7,292 bases of DNA. Origin: Bacillota bacterium (GTDB lineage: Bacteria > Bacillota_E > Sulfobacillia > Sulfobacillales > Sulfobacillaceae). Where the stretch lies: the NCBI GenBank assembly GCA_021820645.1, contig JAKADJ010000107.1, positions 1 to 7,292 of the forward strand. Direction: 5' to 3'. The number at the start of each line of letters is the position of its first letter. The first letter of the stretch is position 1. The notes below the pieces were generated by a model. The model searched no databases and was not told the DNA's origin. It saw only the letters and a program-made list of their open reading frames with translations. Of the stretch, positions 1-6,366 are shown piece by piece. The translations under genes were made by a program, and so were the position numbers.

Positions 1-1
1 A

Positions 2-145
2 AATATTTCCGGACGTTGGGGATGGGTGTCAAACAATGGTGCAAAGTTAGGTCATGGCGGGTCGCCGAACGTCTCATACGGCGATCTATATTTAGGCATC
101 AGTCGATATCCATTGGGGGCGGTGCCATTGATGAAGGGAAGGTAA
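2..145 (+). CDS. C-terminal end of an unidentified protein (partial)
   Basis: The second forward frame is open from the window edge to a TAA at 143-145 and gives about 47 residues. They are rich in Gly and aromatic residues (GRWGWVSNNG early, SYGDLYLGISRYPLG later) and look more protein-like than the other two frames. One of those closes after 16 codons. The other gives a very Arg/Lys/Trp-rich peptide up to 165. The 65-base gap between this stop and the asparagine synthase start holds no hairpin with a T-run, so read-through into the next gene is possible. I do not recognise the family and assign no function. With only a tail visible, the frame could be fortuitous. Confidence 0.38.
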   Translation, partial: NISGRWGWVSNNGAKLGHGGSPNVSYGDLYLGISRYPLGAVPLMKGR

Positions 146-194
146 TTCTCTATTTCGGCGGGTAATCTTTTGTTTCTTGGTTTCGTTGGATTCC

Positions 195-202
195 AGAGGA
201 GG
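195..202 (+). promoter_or_regulatory. Ribosome binding site that fixes a GTG start for asnB
   Basis: AGAGGAGG lies 8 bases before GTG 211. An ATG at 207-209 is closer, but it is in another frame and gives no asparagine synthase sequence. The GTG start places Cys directly after the initiator. This is required because class II amidotransferases use that Cys as the N-terminal nucleophile after Met removal. Confidence 0.8.
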
Positions 203-210
203 CGTTATGT

Positions 211-2118
211 GTGTGCGGAGTTTGCGGATTTTTTGCGGTGCCGACGGCTTCCATTGGTCCGGTTCAGCTCGATCGCATGGTTGATTCAATGGTCCATCGG
301 GGTCCTGATGACCGTGGAGTCTTTTACAGCAATTGGGCCGGGATTGGATTTCGGAGGCTTTCGATTCTCGATGTGGCAGGCGGGCATCAGCCGATGAGTA
401 GCGAAGATGGCTCGATTCGGAGTGTCGTAAATGGGGAAATCTACAACTACGCTGAATTGCGCGATCAAGCGATGAAGAAAGGCCACCGTTTCTATTCCTC
501 ATCGGACGCTGAAGTGATTCCGCATTTGTACGAAGATGGCGGTATTGAAGCGGTGGTCCGGCAGCTTCGTGGCATGTATGCCGTAGCGATAGTCGACCAG
601 GCTCACGAAACACTCCATCTGGTTCGGGATCATTTTGGCATTAAGCCCCTTTATTACGCGGAGACTGCGCACGGTCTCATATTTGCATCCGATATTCGGA
701 GCCTTATCGCATCTGGTCTCATTAGCCCTAAGCTGAGCCCACAGGCGCTATGGCATTACCTCACGTTCCAATATGTTCCTGAGCCCTATACGATGTTCGA
801 CAAGGTCTGGAAACTTCCCCCAGGGCATTACTTGACTTATCACGCGGGAACCAAGCAGGTGGTTCGGTATTGGCAAGTTGAGTACCGTCCAGACTCTTCG
901 TGGACGCTCCCCGCCTTGACGGAAGCCATCTATCGAACGCTGAAGGATTCGGTGAAACGACATATGATGAGCGATGTGCCCCGTGGGGCCTATCTTTCGA
1001 GTGGCGTCGATTCTTCTGCGGTGGTGGCCTTTTTACGGCAGCAGCAAGAGGTGGACACGTTTAGTATTGGGTTTCCGGGCGATCACGGAGAAATTAATGA
1101 ACTCGTAGCGTCACGCGAAACGGCCCGAATACTGGGGACGCGCCACCACGAAGTAGTTATTAGCCCCGAGGAGTATCTTGATCATTTGCCGCAGATTGTC
1201 AAAGCTCAGGAAGACCCGATTGCGGATCCCAGTGCCCCGGCCCTCTACTTTCTGGCACGCGAAGCCCGCCGGCATGTGACGGTCGTGTTGTCCGGGGAAG
1301 GAGCTGATGAACTTTTTGGGGGCTACCCGATCTATCGCGAGCCATATGCTCTCAAACCATTTGAATATCTACCGCACCCCATTCGACAACAGTTGGGCGA
1401 CTTTGCCAAAAAACTTCCGCCCCAACTCAAAGGCCGCGGGTATTTGATTCGCGGCAGTCAGCGGCTGGAAGATCGCTATATCGGAAATGCAAAGATGTTT
1501 TCTGAAGGAGAGAAGGGCCGCTTAGTACCATGGTTGGCGGAGATGGATTTGGATCCCTATCAGGCCATTACGGCACCCTACTTCGCGGCCACAACGGGAT
1601 TAGACCCTGTAGCACGGCTTCAAACGATTGACGCGCATACATGGCTTCCGGGTGATATTTTGATGAAGGCGGATAAAATGTCGATGGCTCATTCTTTAGA
1701 GTTGCGCGTGCCTTTTTTGGACTTGGAGGTATTTTCCCTAGCAGCGACGATACCAGCTCACTTTAAGATTGCCAAGAACACCACAAAATACGCGTTGCGC
1801 CAGGCCATGAAAGCCGTTTTGCCCCCGGAAGTGTCGGAACGGCCTAAGCTGGGTTTCCCAATTCCTATCCGCCACTGGCTTAAAACGACGATGTACGATT
1901 TTGTGCGCGATGTGCTGGCGAAGGACAACACTCCCTTTTTTGATGCAAGTTCGGTACAATCATTATTAACGGCACCCGAGGGAACCGTGTTTAATCGGGA
2001 TCGCAAAATTTGGACGTTAATGATCTTTGCCCTTTGGCATGAACAGTATTTGACACCATCCGGATGTTCTGATTTTGGAGTGACGCAGGAGGACATGTCT
2101 CATGTCACGAAGACGTAA
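211..2118 (+). CDS. asnB: Asparagine synthase (glutamine-hydrolysing), AsnB type
   Basis: This 635-residue cytosolic enzyme is expected to convert aspartate, glutamine and ATP into asparagine, glutamate, AMP and PPi. Residues 2-200 form the class II glutaminase domain: Cys2 in MCGVCGF is the nucleophile, followed by RGPDDRG (30-36) and NGEIYNY (74-80). Residues ~235-610 form the ATP-dependent synthase domain. Its pyrophosphate loop is LSSGVDSS (262-269), an accepted variant of SGGxDS. It also has SGEGADELFGGY (361-372) and RPKLGFPIP (544-552). The length matches Bacillus AsnB (about 630 residues). All key residues are present, so the enzyme should be active. The start is GTG behind AGAGGAGG. 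The last 17 bases overlap the next gene, suggesting translational coupling. Some AsnB-family members (Bacillus AsnB, corynebacterial LtsA) amidate diaminopimelate in peptidoglycan instead of making free asparagine. That role cannot be excluded here and would fit the peptidase neighbour. The family assignment is near certain; the physiological substrate is not. Confidence 0.96.
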   Translation: MCGVCGFFAVPTASIGPVQLDRMVDSMVHRGPDDRGVFYSNWAGIGFRRLSILDVAGGHQPMSSEDGSIRSVVNGEIYNYAELRDQAMKKGHRFYSSSDAEVIPHLYEDGGIEAVVRQLRGMYAVAIVDQAHETLHLVRDHFGIKPLYYAETAHGLIFASDIRSLIASGLISPKLSPQALWHYLTFQYVPEPYTMFDKVWKLPPGHYLTYHAGTKQVVRYWQVEYRPDSSWTLPALTEAIYRTLKDSVKRHMMSDVPRGAYLSSGVDSSAVVAFLRQQQEVDTFSIGFPGDHGEINELVASRETARILGTRHHEVVISPEEYLDHLPQIVKAQEDPIADPSAPALYFLAREARRHVTVVLSGEGADELFGGYPIYREPYALKPFEYLPHPIRQQLGDFAKKLPPQLKGRGYLIRGSQRLEDRYIGNAKMFSEGEKGRLVPWLAEMDLDPYQAITAPYFAATTGLDPVARLQTIDAHTWLPGDILMKADKMSMAHSLELRVPFLDLEVFSLAATIPAHFKIAKNTTKYALRQAMKAVLPPEVSERPKLGFPIPIRHWLKTTMYDFVRDVLAKDNTPFFDASSVQSLLTAPEGTVFNRDRKIWTLMIFALWHEQYLTPSGCSDFGVTQEDMSHVTKT

Positions 2119-2953
2119 GCCGCGGCGAGGGATTTGGTGGTTGCTGGTCGTCGTTGTGGTGTTGGCAGCCTCGGCCTGGGGATGGTCATCTGGGGCACAA
2201 TCATCAACCGCCACAACCGCCCGTTCAGCCAGGGTAAACCGCAACCCGTCGTCACGGAGCCGCGGGCGAGAAAAACTTAAGACCCATGTGCCGAATCCAT
2301 CCGCTTCGGCTCAGGCCATGCCGAGCCACTTCTTGATCCATGTTCCCGCCAAAAATCAATATCCGCAGCTACCCAACGGCTGTGAGGTAACAAGTTTAGC
2401 TATGCTCATGACAGCCGTTGGGCATCCGGAAAGCAAAATGACGCTCGCGAGGGAGATGCCGAAAGATCCCACGAAGCTGGTGCTAACCTCGACGACGACG
2501 GCCAAAGGGACCGTCGTTCATCATGTGGTATATTGGGGCAATCCGAATGTGGGATTCGTGGGAGATGTCTATCAGGCTGGGGAAGGCTACGGCATCTATC
2601 ATGGACCCATGTATCACTTCCTGAACCACTTGTTGCCTGGCCGGGCGGAAGATTTGACCGGATCGCCCTTTTCGCGGATTCTTCACCATGTATCCGAAGG
2701 TATTCCCGTGGAGCTATGGACCACCACAACATTTGCTCCCACCAATGATTGGGTCACCTGGGAGAGTCCGGAAGGGTTGGTACGAGCAACACCATTCGAA
2801 CATGCGGTGTTGCTGGTCGGCTACAGCCCGGGATATCTCTATGTAAACAATCCTCTAAACGGTCAGGCGGCTGAAAAAATCCCGGAGGCCCCTTTTTTAC
2901 AATCGTGGATCCAGCTAGGACGACAGGCGATCACGGTGAAGGCGCATTCATGA
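2102..2953 (+). CDS. Membrane-anchored C39-like cysteine peptidase
   Basis: This is a 283-residue protein. A basic N-terminus (MSRRRKPRRG) is followed by a hydrophobic segment at ~11-28. The topology is that of a signal anchor, with the catalytic part outside the membrane. Residues ~32-75 form a Ser/Thr/Arg/Pro-rich linker. From ~77 onward the sequence fits the C39-like (peptidase_C39_2, YvpB-like) papain fold: Gln86 as likely oxyanion residue, LPNGCEVTS with Cys94 as nucleophile, EHAVLLVGYS with His234, and YVNNPLNG with Asn250 as the third catalytic residue. Many relatives have Asp in that last position (NDPLNG); Asn is chemically acceptable, as in papain. ATG 2102 sits 8 bases after AGGAGGA (2087-2093), inside the end of asnB, so the two genes are probably translated together. 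Natural substrates of this family are largely unknown. Processing of a cell-wall or secreted peptide is inference from location and neighbour. No bacteriocin transporter or leader peptide lies nearby, so a bacteriocin-maturation role is not supported. Confidence 0.85.
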   Translation: MSRRRKPRRGIWWLLVVVVVLAASAWGWSSGAQSSTATTARSARVNRNPSSRSRGREKLKTHVPNPSASAQAMPSHFLIHVPAKNQYPQLPNGCEVTSLAMLMTAVGHPESKMTLAREMPKDPTKLVLTSTTTAKGTVVHHVVYWGNPNVGFVGDVYQAGEGYGIYHGPMYHFLNHLLPGRAEDLTGSPFSRILHHVSEGIPVELWTTTTFAPTNDWVTWESPEGLVRATPFEHAVLLVGYSPGYLYVNNPLNGQAAEKIPEAPFLQSWIQLGRQAITVKAHS

Positions 2954-3105
2954 TATAGTAAAGGAATGCCGTTATGTAGGAACCGCAAGCGTCAAAGGCA
3001 TGGATTGCACGACTAGCCAATATGCGAGGACCTGAATGTCCCGTAAGCGGCAAAAGGTGAGTGATATATACTGCAGGGAGGATCCCGTCGCACCCGACTA
3101 ACGGA

Positions 3106-3131
3106 CGCGCCGGAACGTATACGCTGGTGCG
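3106..3131 (+). promoter_or_regulatory. Stem-loop in the antiporter leader
   Basis: CGCGCCGG (3106-3113) pairs with CTGGTGCG (3124-3131) over all eight positions, two of them G-U, around a 10-base loop. ACGG (3101-3104) and CCGT (3144-3147) could close a larger outer helix just before the ribosome binding site. No T-run follows, so this is not a terminator. Any role in control of translation is inference. Confidence 0.35.
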
Positions 3132-3150
3132 TGATGGGGTCTGCCGTTTA

Positions 3151-3156
3151 AGGGAG
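3151..3156 (+). promoter_or_regulatory. Ribosome binding site supporting a TTG start
   Basis: AGGGAG ends 10 bases before TTG 3167. The next in-frame candidates are GTG at codon 11 and ATG at codon 17. They would cut into the first membrane segment and have no comparable site upstream. Confidence 0.6.
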
Positions 3157-3166
3157 ATCGAAAGAC

Positions 3167-4372
3167 TTGCTCACCTGGTCGTTTAGTCAGCATCCCGTGC
3201 CCGTTCTTCTATTGATGCTCACGGGGGGCTCTATCATTTACCATCGCTTGGCGGGATCACACCTGCCAGACGTGCCCTGGTACCTGTTGCTCGGAGTCCT
3301 CATCGGCCCGGTCGGCCATGTGGTGCGTGTTGGGATGAATACGGCATCCTTTGACTTCCTCTTGCAACTTGGGGCCCTGTTTGTCCTGTTTGAAGGCGGT
3401 CGGGGGCTTCCGCTGACGGCACTCAAGTCGGTATGGTCGAGTGTTGCGTCATTAGCCTCGCTGGGCGTCTTGATTTCCGTCGCGGTGATGGCGCTGGTGT
3501 CCCATTTCGTGTTGCATCTTCCGTCGCCCCTAGGGATTATGCTAGGCATTCTATTAGCCAATACCGATCCCGCTTCCGTGATTCCGATCATGAACACGCT
3601 GAACCTACCGGGTGCGATTCGCACCACGGTGGAGGCGGAATCGGCGTTTAATGACGTCGTCAGTGCCGTCTTAATTGGGGTCGCCACGACGTATATAATC
3701 CCGTCTGCCGCACCACGCAGCATTATTCATGTAACCCTGGCGGTCCTGACCAGTATAGGCCTGGCTTTAGTTGTCGGAGGTCTAGCCGGCCGAATTGGGT
3801 CCTACCTCATGAGGATAACGACTCAGCCATTCTTTGTGATATATATGGTGGTTCCTGTCGTGATCTGGGGGATGTCCCACCTCCTTTCTTTGAATATCTA
3901 TCTCGCAGCGTTTGTGGCCGGCTTGTTGTGGAGTCGCCGTGGTGGAGTGGCGCTTGACGTCCAGTGGGTTGCCTCGGTGGGGGCTATCGCCCGGATGATG
4001 GTATTCATAGGCCTCGGCATGTCCTTGCCGATGGTTACGCTCCGCGAACGCGGCCTGATGGGGCTGGCGCTAGCGCTTATCCTCATCTTTGTGTCGAGGC
4101 CCCTTACCGTTATGGGTGCTCTGCGTTGGCTCCGACGGTGGACGCCCCGCCAATTAGCGTTAATGATGTGGGTGCGCGAAAGCGGCGTGATCTCGGCCGC
4201 CCTGGCGGTTCACGTGGCGAAGCAATTCCCCGAGTGGAGGGCAGAAATTCTGGCGCCGGTGTTCGTGGCCATCTTAATCACCGTCGGTGTGCAAGCGCCG
4301 ACAACGTCTTGGGTGGCGCGACGGCTCGGCTTTAAGGAAGACGCGCGGATTTTGCCCGAAAGAAGGCCTTAG
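3167..4372 (+). CDS. CPA1-type (NhaP-like) cation:proton antiporter
   Basis: This 401-residue integral membrane protein is almost entirely hydrophobic segments, about 11-13 of them. It is expected to exchange cytoplasmic Na+ or K+ for external H+. Family marks in order: LFEGG (74-78), corresponding to the family's LF(D/E)GG element; NTDPASV (132-138), the unwound-helix TDP motif; and EAESAFND (156-163), which carries the Asn162-Asp163 ion-binding pair of electroneutral CPA1 exchangers. Near the end, WVRESG (335-340) keeps the conserved membrane Arg337. The protein ends soon after the last membrane segment with a short basic tail, so it lacks the large cytoplasmic TrkA/RCK or cNMP domain of some relatives. 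The chosen start is TTG 3167 behind AGGGAG. The gene stands alone after a 213-base leader, and the broken nucleotidyltransferase fragment lies head-on beyond its stop. Ion selectivity cannot be read from the sequence. Confidence 0.9.
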   Translation: MLTWSFSQHPVPVLLLMLTGGSIIYHRLAGSHLPDVPWYLLLGVLIGPVGHVVRVGMNTASFDFLLQLGALFVLFEGGRGLPLTALKSVWSSVASLASLGVLISVAVMALVSHFVLHLPSPLGIMLGILLANTDPASVIPIMNTLNLPGAIRTTVEAESAFNDVVSAVLIGVATTYIIPSAAPRSIIHVTLAVLTSIGLALVVGGLAGRIGSYLMRITTQPFFVIYMVVPVVIWGMSHLLSLNIYLAAFVAGLLWSRRGGVALDVQWVASVGAIARMMVFIGLGMSLPMVTLRERGLMGLALALILIFVSRPLTVMGALRWLRRWTPRQLALMMWVRESGVISAALAVHVAKQFPEWRAEILAPVFVAILITVGVQAPTTSWVARRLGFKEDARILPERRP

Positions 4373-4420
4373 ACAGAGGACATTGTGAGGGTCCTGGATA
4401 CCTGAGAGGGCCAGCCCGGG

Positions 4421-4592
4421 TGGGCGGCTCATGCCAAAGGATGTCGAATTCCAAATCGGACCCCGCATCAGCCACTCCTCGCGTCTCCGATCCCGGGACA
4501 AAGAGGGCGTCAATCTTAGGGGCTATTCCATAGTGTGAAGCGAGTTGACGCGCGACTTCGAGCCGCTGTTCCGGGGGCTCTGGCGTCGTCAT
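4421..4592 (-). pseudogene. Nucleotidyltransferase-domain protein, 5' remnant
   Basis: On the minus strand an ATG at 4592-4590 follows GGGGAG (4606-4601) at 8 bases, so the beginning of the gene looks intact. The first ~57 codons match the N-terminus of the stand-alone polymerase-beta-type nucleotidyltransferase family. There is a helix RLEVARQLASHYG, then GSETRGVAD (34-42) and SDLEFDI (45-51) with the metal-binding Asp46 and Glu48, then WHEPP. After HEPPT (around 4422) the family resemblance stops in all three minus frames. The open frame only runs on antisense to the end of the antiporter gene, with a stop near 4332. Full-length relatives are several times longer, so the 3' part has been lost. 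It is not expected to be functional. The left limit is approximate. Confidence 0.65.
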
Positions 4593-4620
4593 AGAAACCG
4601 CTCCCCGTTCACGTAGGGCG

Positions 4621-5046
4621 AACGCTGCCTCGCTGCCGGTTCTTATAGAAGGGGCGCACCGACTGGAGAAAGAACGCCAGGAAGTGACTTTGCCGTCGTA
4701 AATGATCCACGGCAATTTCACGGGAAACGTTCTTTTTGATCCGGGTAATTTGCCGGCGGCCATCGACTTCTCCCCCTATTGGCGTCCCGCTCTCTATGCG
4801 GACGCGATAATCTTAGGGGACGGGCTTTTGTGGTACGACTGGGAGGAAGTAGAGCCGTTGGTTCCACGGTCCGAACGGTTTCGCCAACTACTTGTCCGGA
4901 CTATTCTCGCACGACTTGGAGCCCTCAACGAACGACTCACAGGGTCGAGGAGCGAGGCGGTTGATGCCGGGGAGCTCCGGGCTTTCAATCACGTCATTGC
5001 CTGGCTCACAACGGATAGGCGGTGGGACCGGCGTGGCGATGTTTGA
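4621..5046 (+). pseudogene. Phosphotransferase (APH-like, TIGR02569-like), 3' remnant with nonsense codon
   Basis: The plus frame ending at TGA 5044-5046 resembles the C-terminal half of an aminoglycoside-phosphotransferase-fold protein. The region IHGNFTGNVLF is the catalytic-loop block and IDFSPYWRPALYADA is the metal-binding block. A helical tail through LLVRTILARLGAL ends near WLTTDRRW. Upstream in the same frame, EVTLPS (4681-4698) is followed by TAA at 4699-4701 and then Met-Ile-His-Gly. Relatives commonly have Pro-Ser-Gln before that His-Gly, so CAA to TAA is the simplest explanation. The catalytic Asp of HGD is Asn here. Resemblance fades above about 4621, so the N-terminal lobe is missing. 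ATG 4702 opens a 114-codon frame, but it begins at the catalytic loop and has no ribosome binding site. A short surviving peptide is therefore unlikely to be an enzyme. The family call rests on memory of motifs. Confidence 0.7.
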
Positions 5047-5076
5047 AAGAGAACGGGCCCTGTCACGCTTCAGGAG

Positions 5077-5124
5077 GAAAAACGGTTAGGCACCGAAGGG
5101 CAACCAGAACGGGGTGCCCTCCGG
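5077..5124 (-). terminator. Likely rho-independent terminator of the lipoprotein gene
   Basis: Reading the minus strand after the lipoprotein stop, a 10-bp stem with one mismatch forms between 5124-5115 and 5102-5093 around a 12-base loop. Almost directly after it, CGGT and ACCG make a 4-bp stem ending in TTTTT (5082-5078). The two stems are partly exclusive. Either could act, the short one being adjacent to the T-run and the long one 10 bases before it. On the plus strand no T-run follows. Confidence 0.45.
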
Positions 5125-5167
5125 CCCGCGACAACGCCTTCTTCTGAGGCATTTGCATGGGTGTTCG

Positions 5168-6190
5168 TTAGTGCAAGGTGATGGTATGGCTGGTGCCAAT
5201 GATGGTATCCCCTCGGGTTGATTCGTAAATGAGCCGAATCTTTCCGGAGGTGTTCTTCATGGAGGGGAGAAATTGGAGCCGGAAGGTGCCATAGGCCTTC
5301 ATAAACCCAGCGCCGGGAATCCCGTGTTGGCCGTTGGTTATGGCCTGTGATTCCGTGTTGACCACGATGGGCCCGGAACTGGATGGAAGCCATTCCAATT
5401 CGTCGAGACGGTACCCAGACGGGGCATGTTTAATGGAGAACGGGAGAAACGATCCGGACGATGCGGGATTTTTCGTGACGAATACGGATGGATTGGGTAC
5501 GGTTTGGGCCATCAAGTTCACTGTGCCTTGAGGCCAAAAGACGGACACGTGGTTTACCGTGTTGGCTGTATGTCCTGGGCCTCCTTCAAAGGTCCAAAGA
5601 ACCTGGTAATTGGGTCCATCCGGGTACATGTAGATGGTGGTGTTGTCGGCAAAACGCACGGCGCCGGGCGGGCCCAATGCCGCCATCACGTCTTCCCGGG
5701 TGATTTTCTGGATACTCGATGAATCAGAGCGCACGTCGAAAATTTGATCGCCAGGCCCTACACCAAAGGCTGCTTTGTGGGCGGAATAGGTCACATAGAT
5801 ACCAGCACCGGCGCTGGAACTTCTGCCTCGCCCCCACTCTCGCTGGACGGTCTCGATGGTCTTTCCGTCGCCAATTGGCATTCCCGGTCCCTCTCCCTTA
5901 AGTCCGGAATTCATCCAGGCCTTGACCAAAAGCACCCCGGACCGGCTCGATGATCCCGATGAATTGGCGGAGGCTCCTGACGACCTGGTGCTCTTTAGCG
6001 GGGTTCCTGGGGAGATCGACGAACTCGCTTCGGTCGATGGCGATGGGGCAGTTGTTGTGGTTGATGGTGAGGAGGGGCGAGTGCCGGCGGATTGGCTCAA
6101 CGGGCTCTTAGATTGGCTGGAAAGCCCGCAGCCCGCGACCAGGACTGTACCCATTGACAGGATGATGACGGCTCCCGTTGTCTTTTTCAT
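5168..6190 (-). CDS. YjgB-like lipoprotein (DUF4309 domain)
   Basis: This is a 340-residue exported lipoprotein. Lys-Lys at the N-terminus, a hydrophobic stretch (7-19) and the lipobox LVAGC predict cleavage before Cys21 and lipid attachment. Residues 22-86 are a low-complexity Ser/Thr/Pro linker that would hold the folded part away from the membrane. Residues ~88-230 match the DUF4309/YjgB pattern: GKTIETVQREWG (109-120), YVTYSAHKAAFG (132-143), DQIFDVRS (148-155), ITREDVMAALGPP (163-175), and NHVSVFWP followed by VNLMAQ (213-229). Residues ~250-340 form a second, beta-rich segment (YRLDELEWLPS, then FRLQFLP and a final ITLH strand). It looks like a small immunoglobulin-type domain, though this is only a guess. 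The start has a clear AGGAGG (6201-6196) 5 bases upstream of ATG. The function of the family is unknown. The gene is divergent from the GrpB gene and ends at a likely terminator. Confidence 0.85.
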   Translation of the reverse strand: MKKTTGAVIILSMGTVLVAGCGLSSQSKSPLSQSAGTRPSSPSTTTTAPSPSTEASSSISPGTPLKSTRSSGASANSSGSSSRSGVLLVKAWMNSGLKGEGPGMPIGDGKTIETVQREWGRGRSSSAGAGIYVTYSAHKAAFGVGPGDQIFDVRSDSSSIQKITREDVMAALGPPGAVRFADNTTIYMYPDGPNYQVLWTFEGGPGHTANTVNHVSVFWPQGTVNLMAQTVPNPSVFVTKNPASSGSFLPFSIKHAPSGYRLDELEWLPSSSGPIVVNTESQAITNGQHGIPGAGFMKAYGTFRLQFLPSMKNTSGKIRLIYESTRGDTIIGTSHTITLH

Positions 6191-6366
6191 GACGACCTCC
6201 TAAGAGTTGCTAACGCCGTCCTTCCAAAGGGGTGGCTTCTTCGATGTATAACGCCGCTCCGGAAAGAAGGTTACGGTCCCAACGGTATACCTATTCGTGG
6301 AAAAGATACAACGGTAGTGGTTATTGATTACGCAACATGTCACTATGGCAATGAAAGGGGGGCGCG
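6191..6366. promoter_or_regulatory. Divergent intergenic region with small repeats
   Basis: These 176 bases separate the minus-strand lipoprotein gene from the plus-strand GrpB gene and must contain at least the lipoprotein promoter. Visible elements are the palindrome GGTATACC (6284-6291) and an 8-base direct repeat TAACGCCG (6211-6218 and 6249-6256). A TATACA on the minus strand (around 6250-6245) resembles a -10 box, but no good -35 partner is seen. An operator is possible but unproven. Confidence 0.3.
6355..6360 (+). promoter_or_regulatory. G-rich ribosome binding site ahead of a non-standard GrpB start
   Basis: AAGGGG, part of AAAGGGGGG, lies 6 bases before ATT 6367 and 9 bases before ATC 6370. 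Spacing is good for either triplet. The in-frame stop TGA at 6352-6354 rules out any start further upstream in this frame. Confidence 0.45.

Larger units (their letters stand above)
2954..3166 (+). other. Non-coding leader of the antiporter gene, possibly structured
   Basis: These 213 bases between the peptidase stop and the antiporter start contain no credible reading frame and no terminator with a T-run. Several local inverted repeats can be drawn. GGAC/GTCC lies around 3028-3041. CCGTCG (3085-3090) can pair with CGAC and CGG (3095-3104) across a small bulge. An 8-bp stem lies at 3106-3131. A TATACT at 3067-3072 resembles a -10 box, but no matching -35 is visible 16-18 bases upstream. The region could hold a promoter plus a structured 5' leader. 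I do not recognise any established riboswitch consensus in it. Confidence 0.35.

Noticed and set aside
92..613. Minus-strand frame of 173 codons overlapping the asnB start
   Set aside because: It is a shadow antisense to conserved asnB sequence. The peptide is Arg/Pro/His-rich with no family resemblance and no ribosome binding site.
211..2953. Lasso-peptide-like biosynthesis (asparagine-synthase homologue next to a cysteine protease)
   Set aside because: The synthase has a complete glutaminase domain with Cys2 and full AsnB length. The peptidase is C39-like rather than the transglutaminase-like B2 type. No precursor peptide, recognition element or transporter is visible.
2954..3166. Known riboswitch or T-box leader
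   Set aside because: I looked for remembered hallmarks (T-box antiterminator, SAM, M-box, ydaO-like and c-di-GMP elements) and saw none. Kept only as a possible structured leader.
3238..3723. Minus-strand frame of 161 codons inside the antiporter gene
   Set aside because: It lies entirely opposite clear membrane-protein coding sequence and has an antisense-type composition (Arg/Thr/Pro-rich).
4332..4763. Minus-strand frame of 143 codons taken as one intact gene
   Set aside because: Only the middle part (4592 to about 4422) resembles a protein family. The beginning is antisense to the phosphotransferase remnant and the end is antisense to the antiporter.
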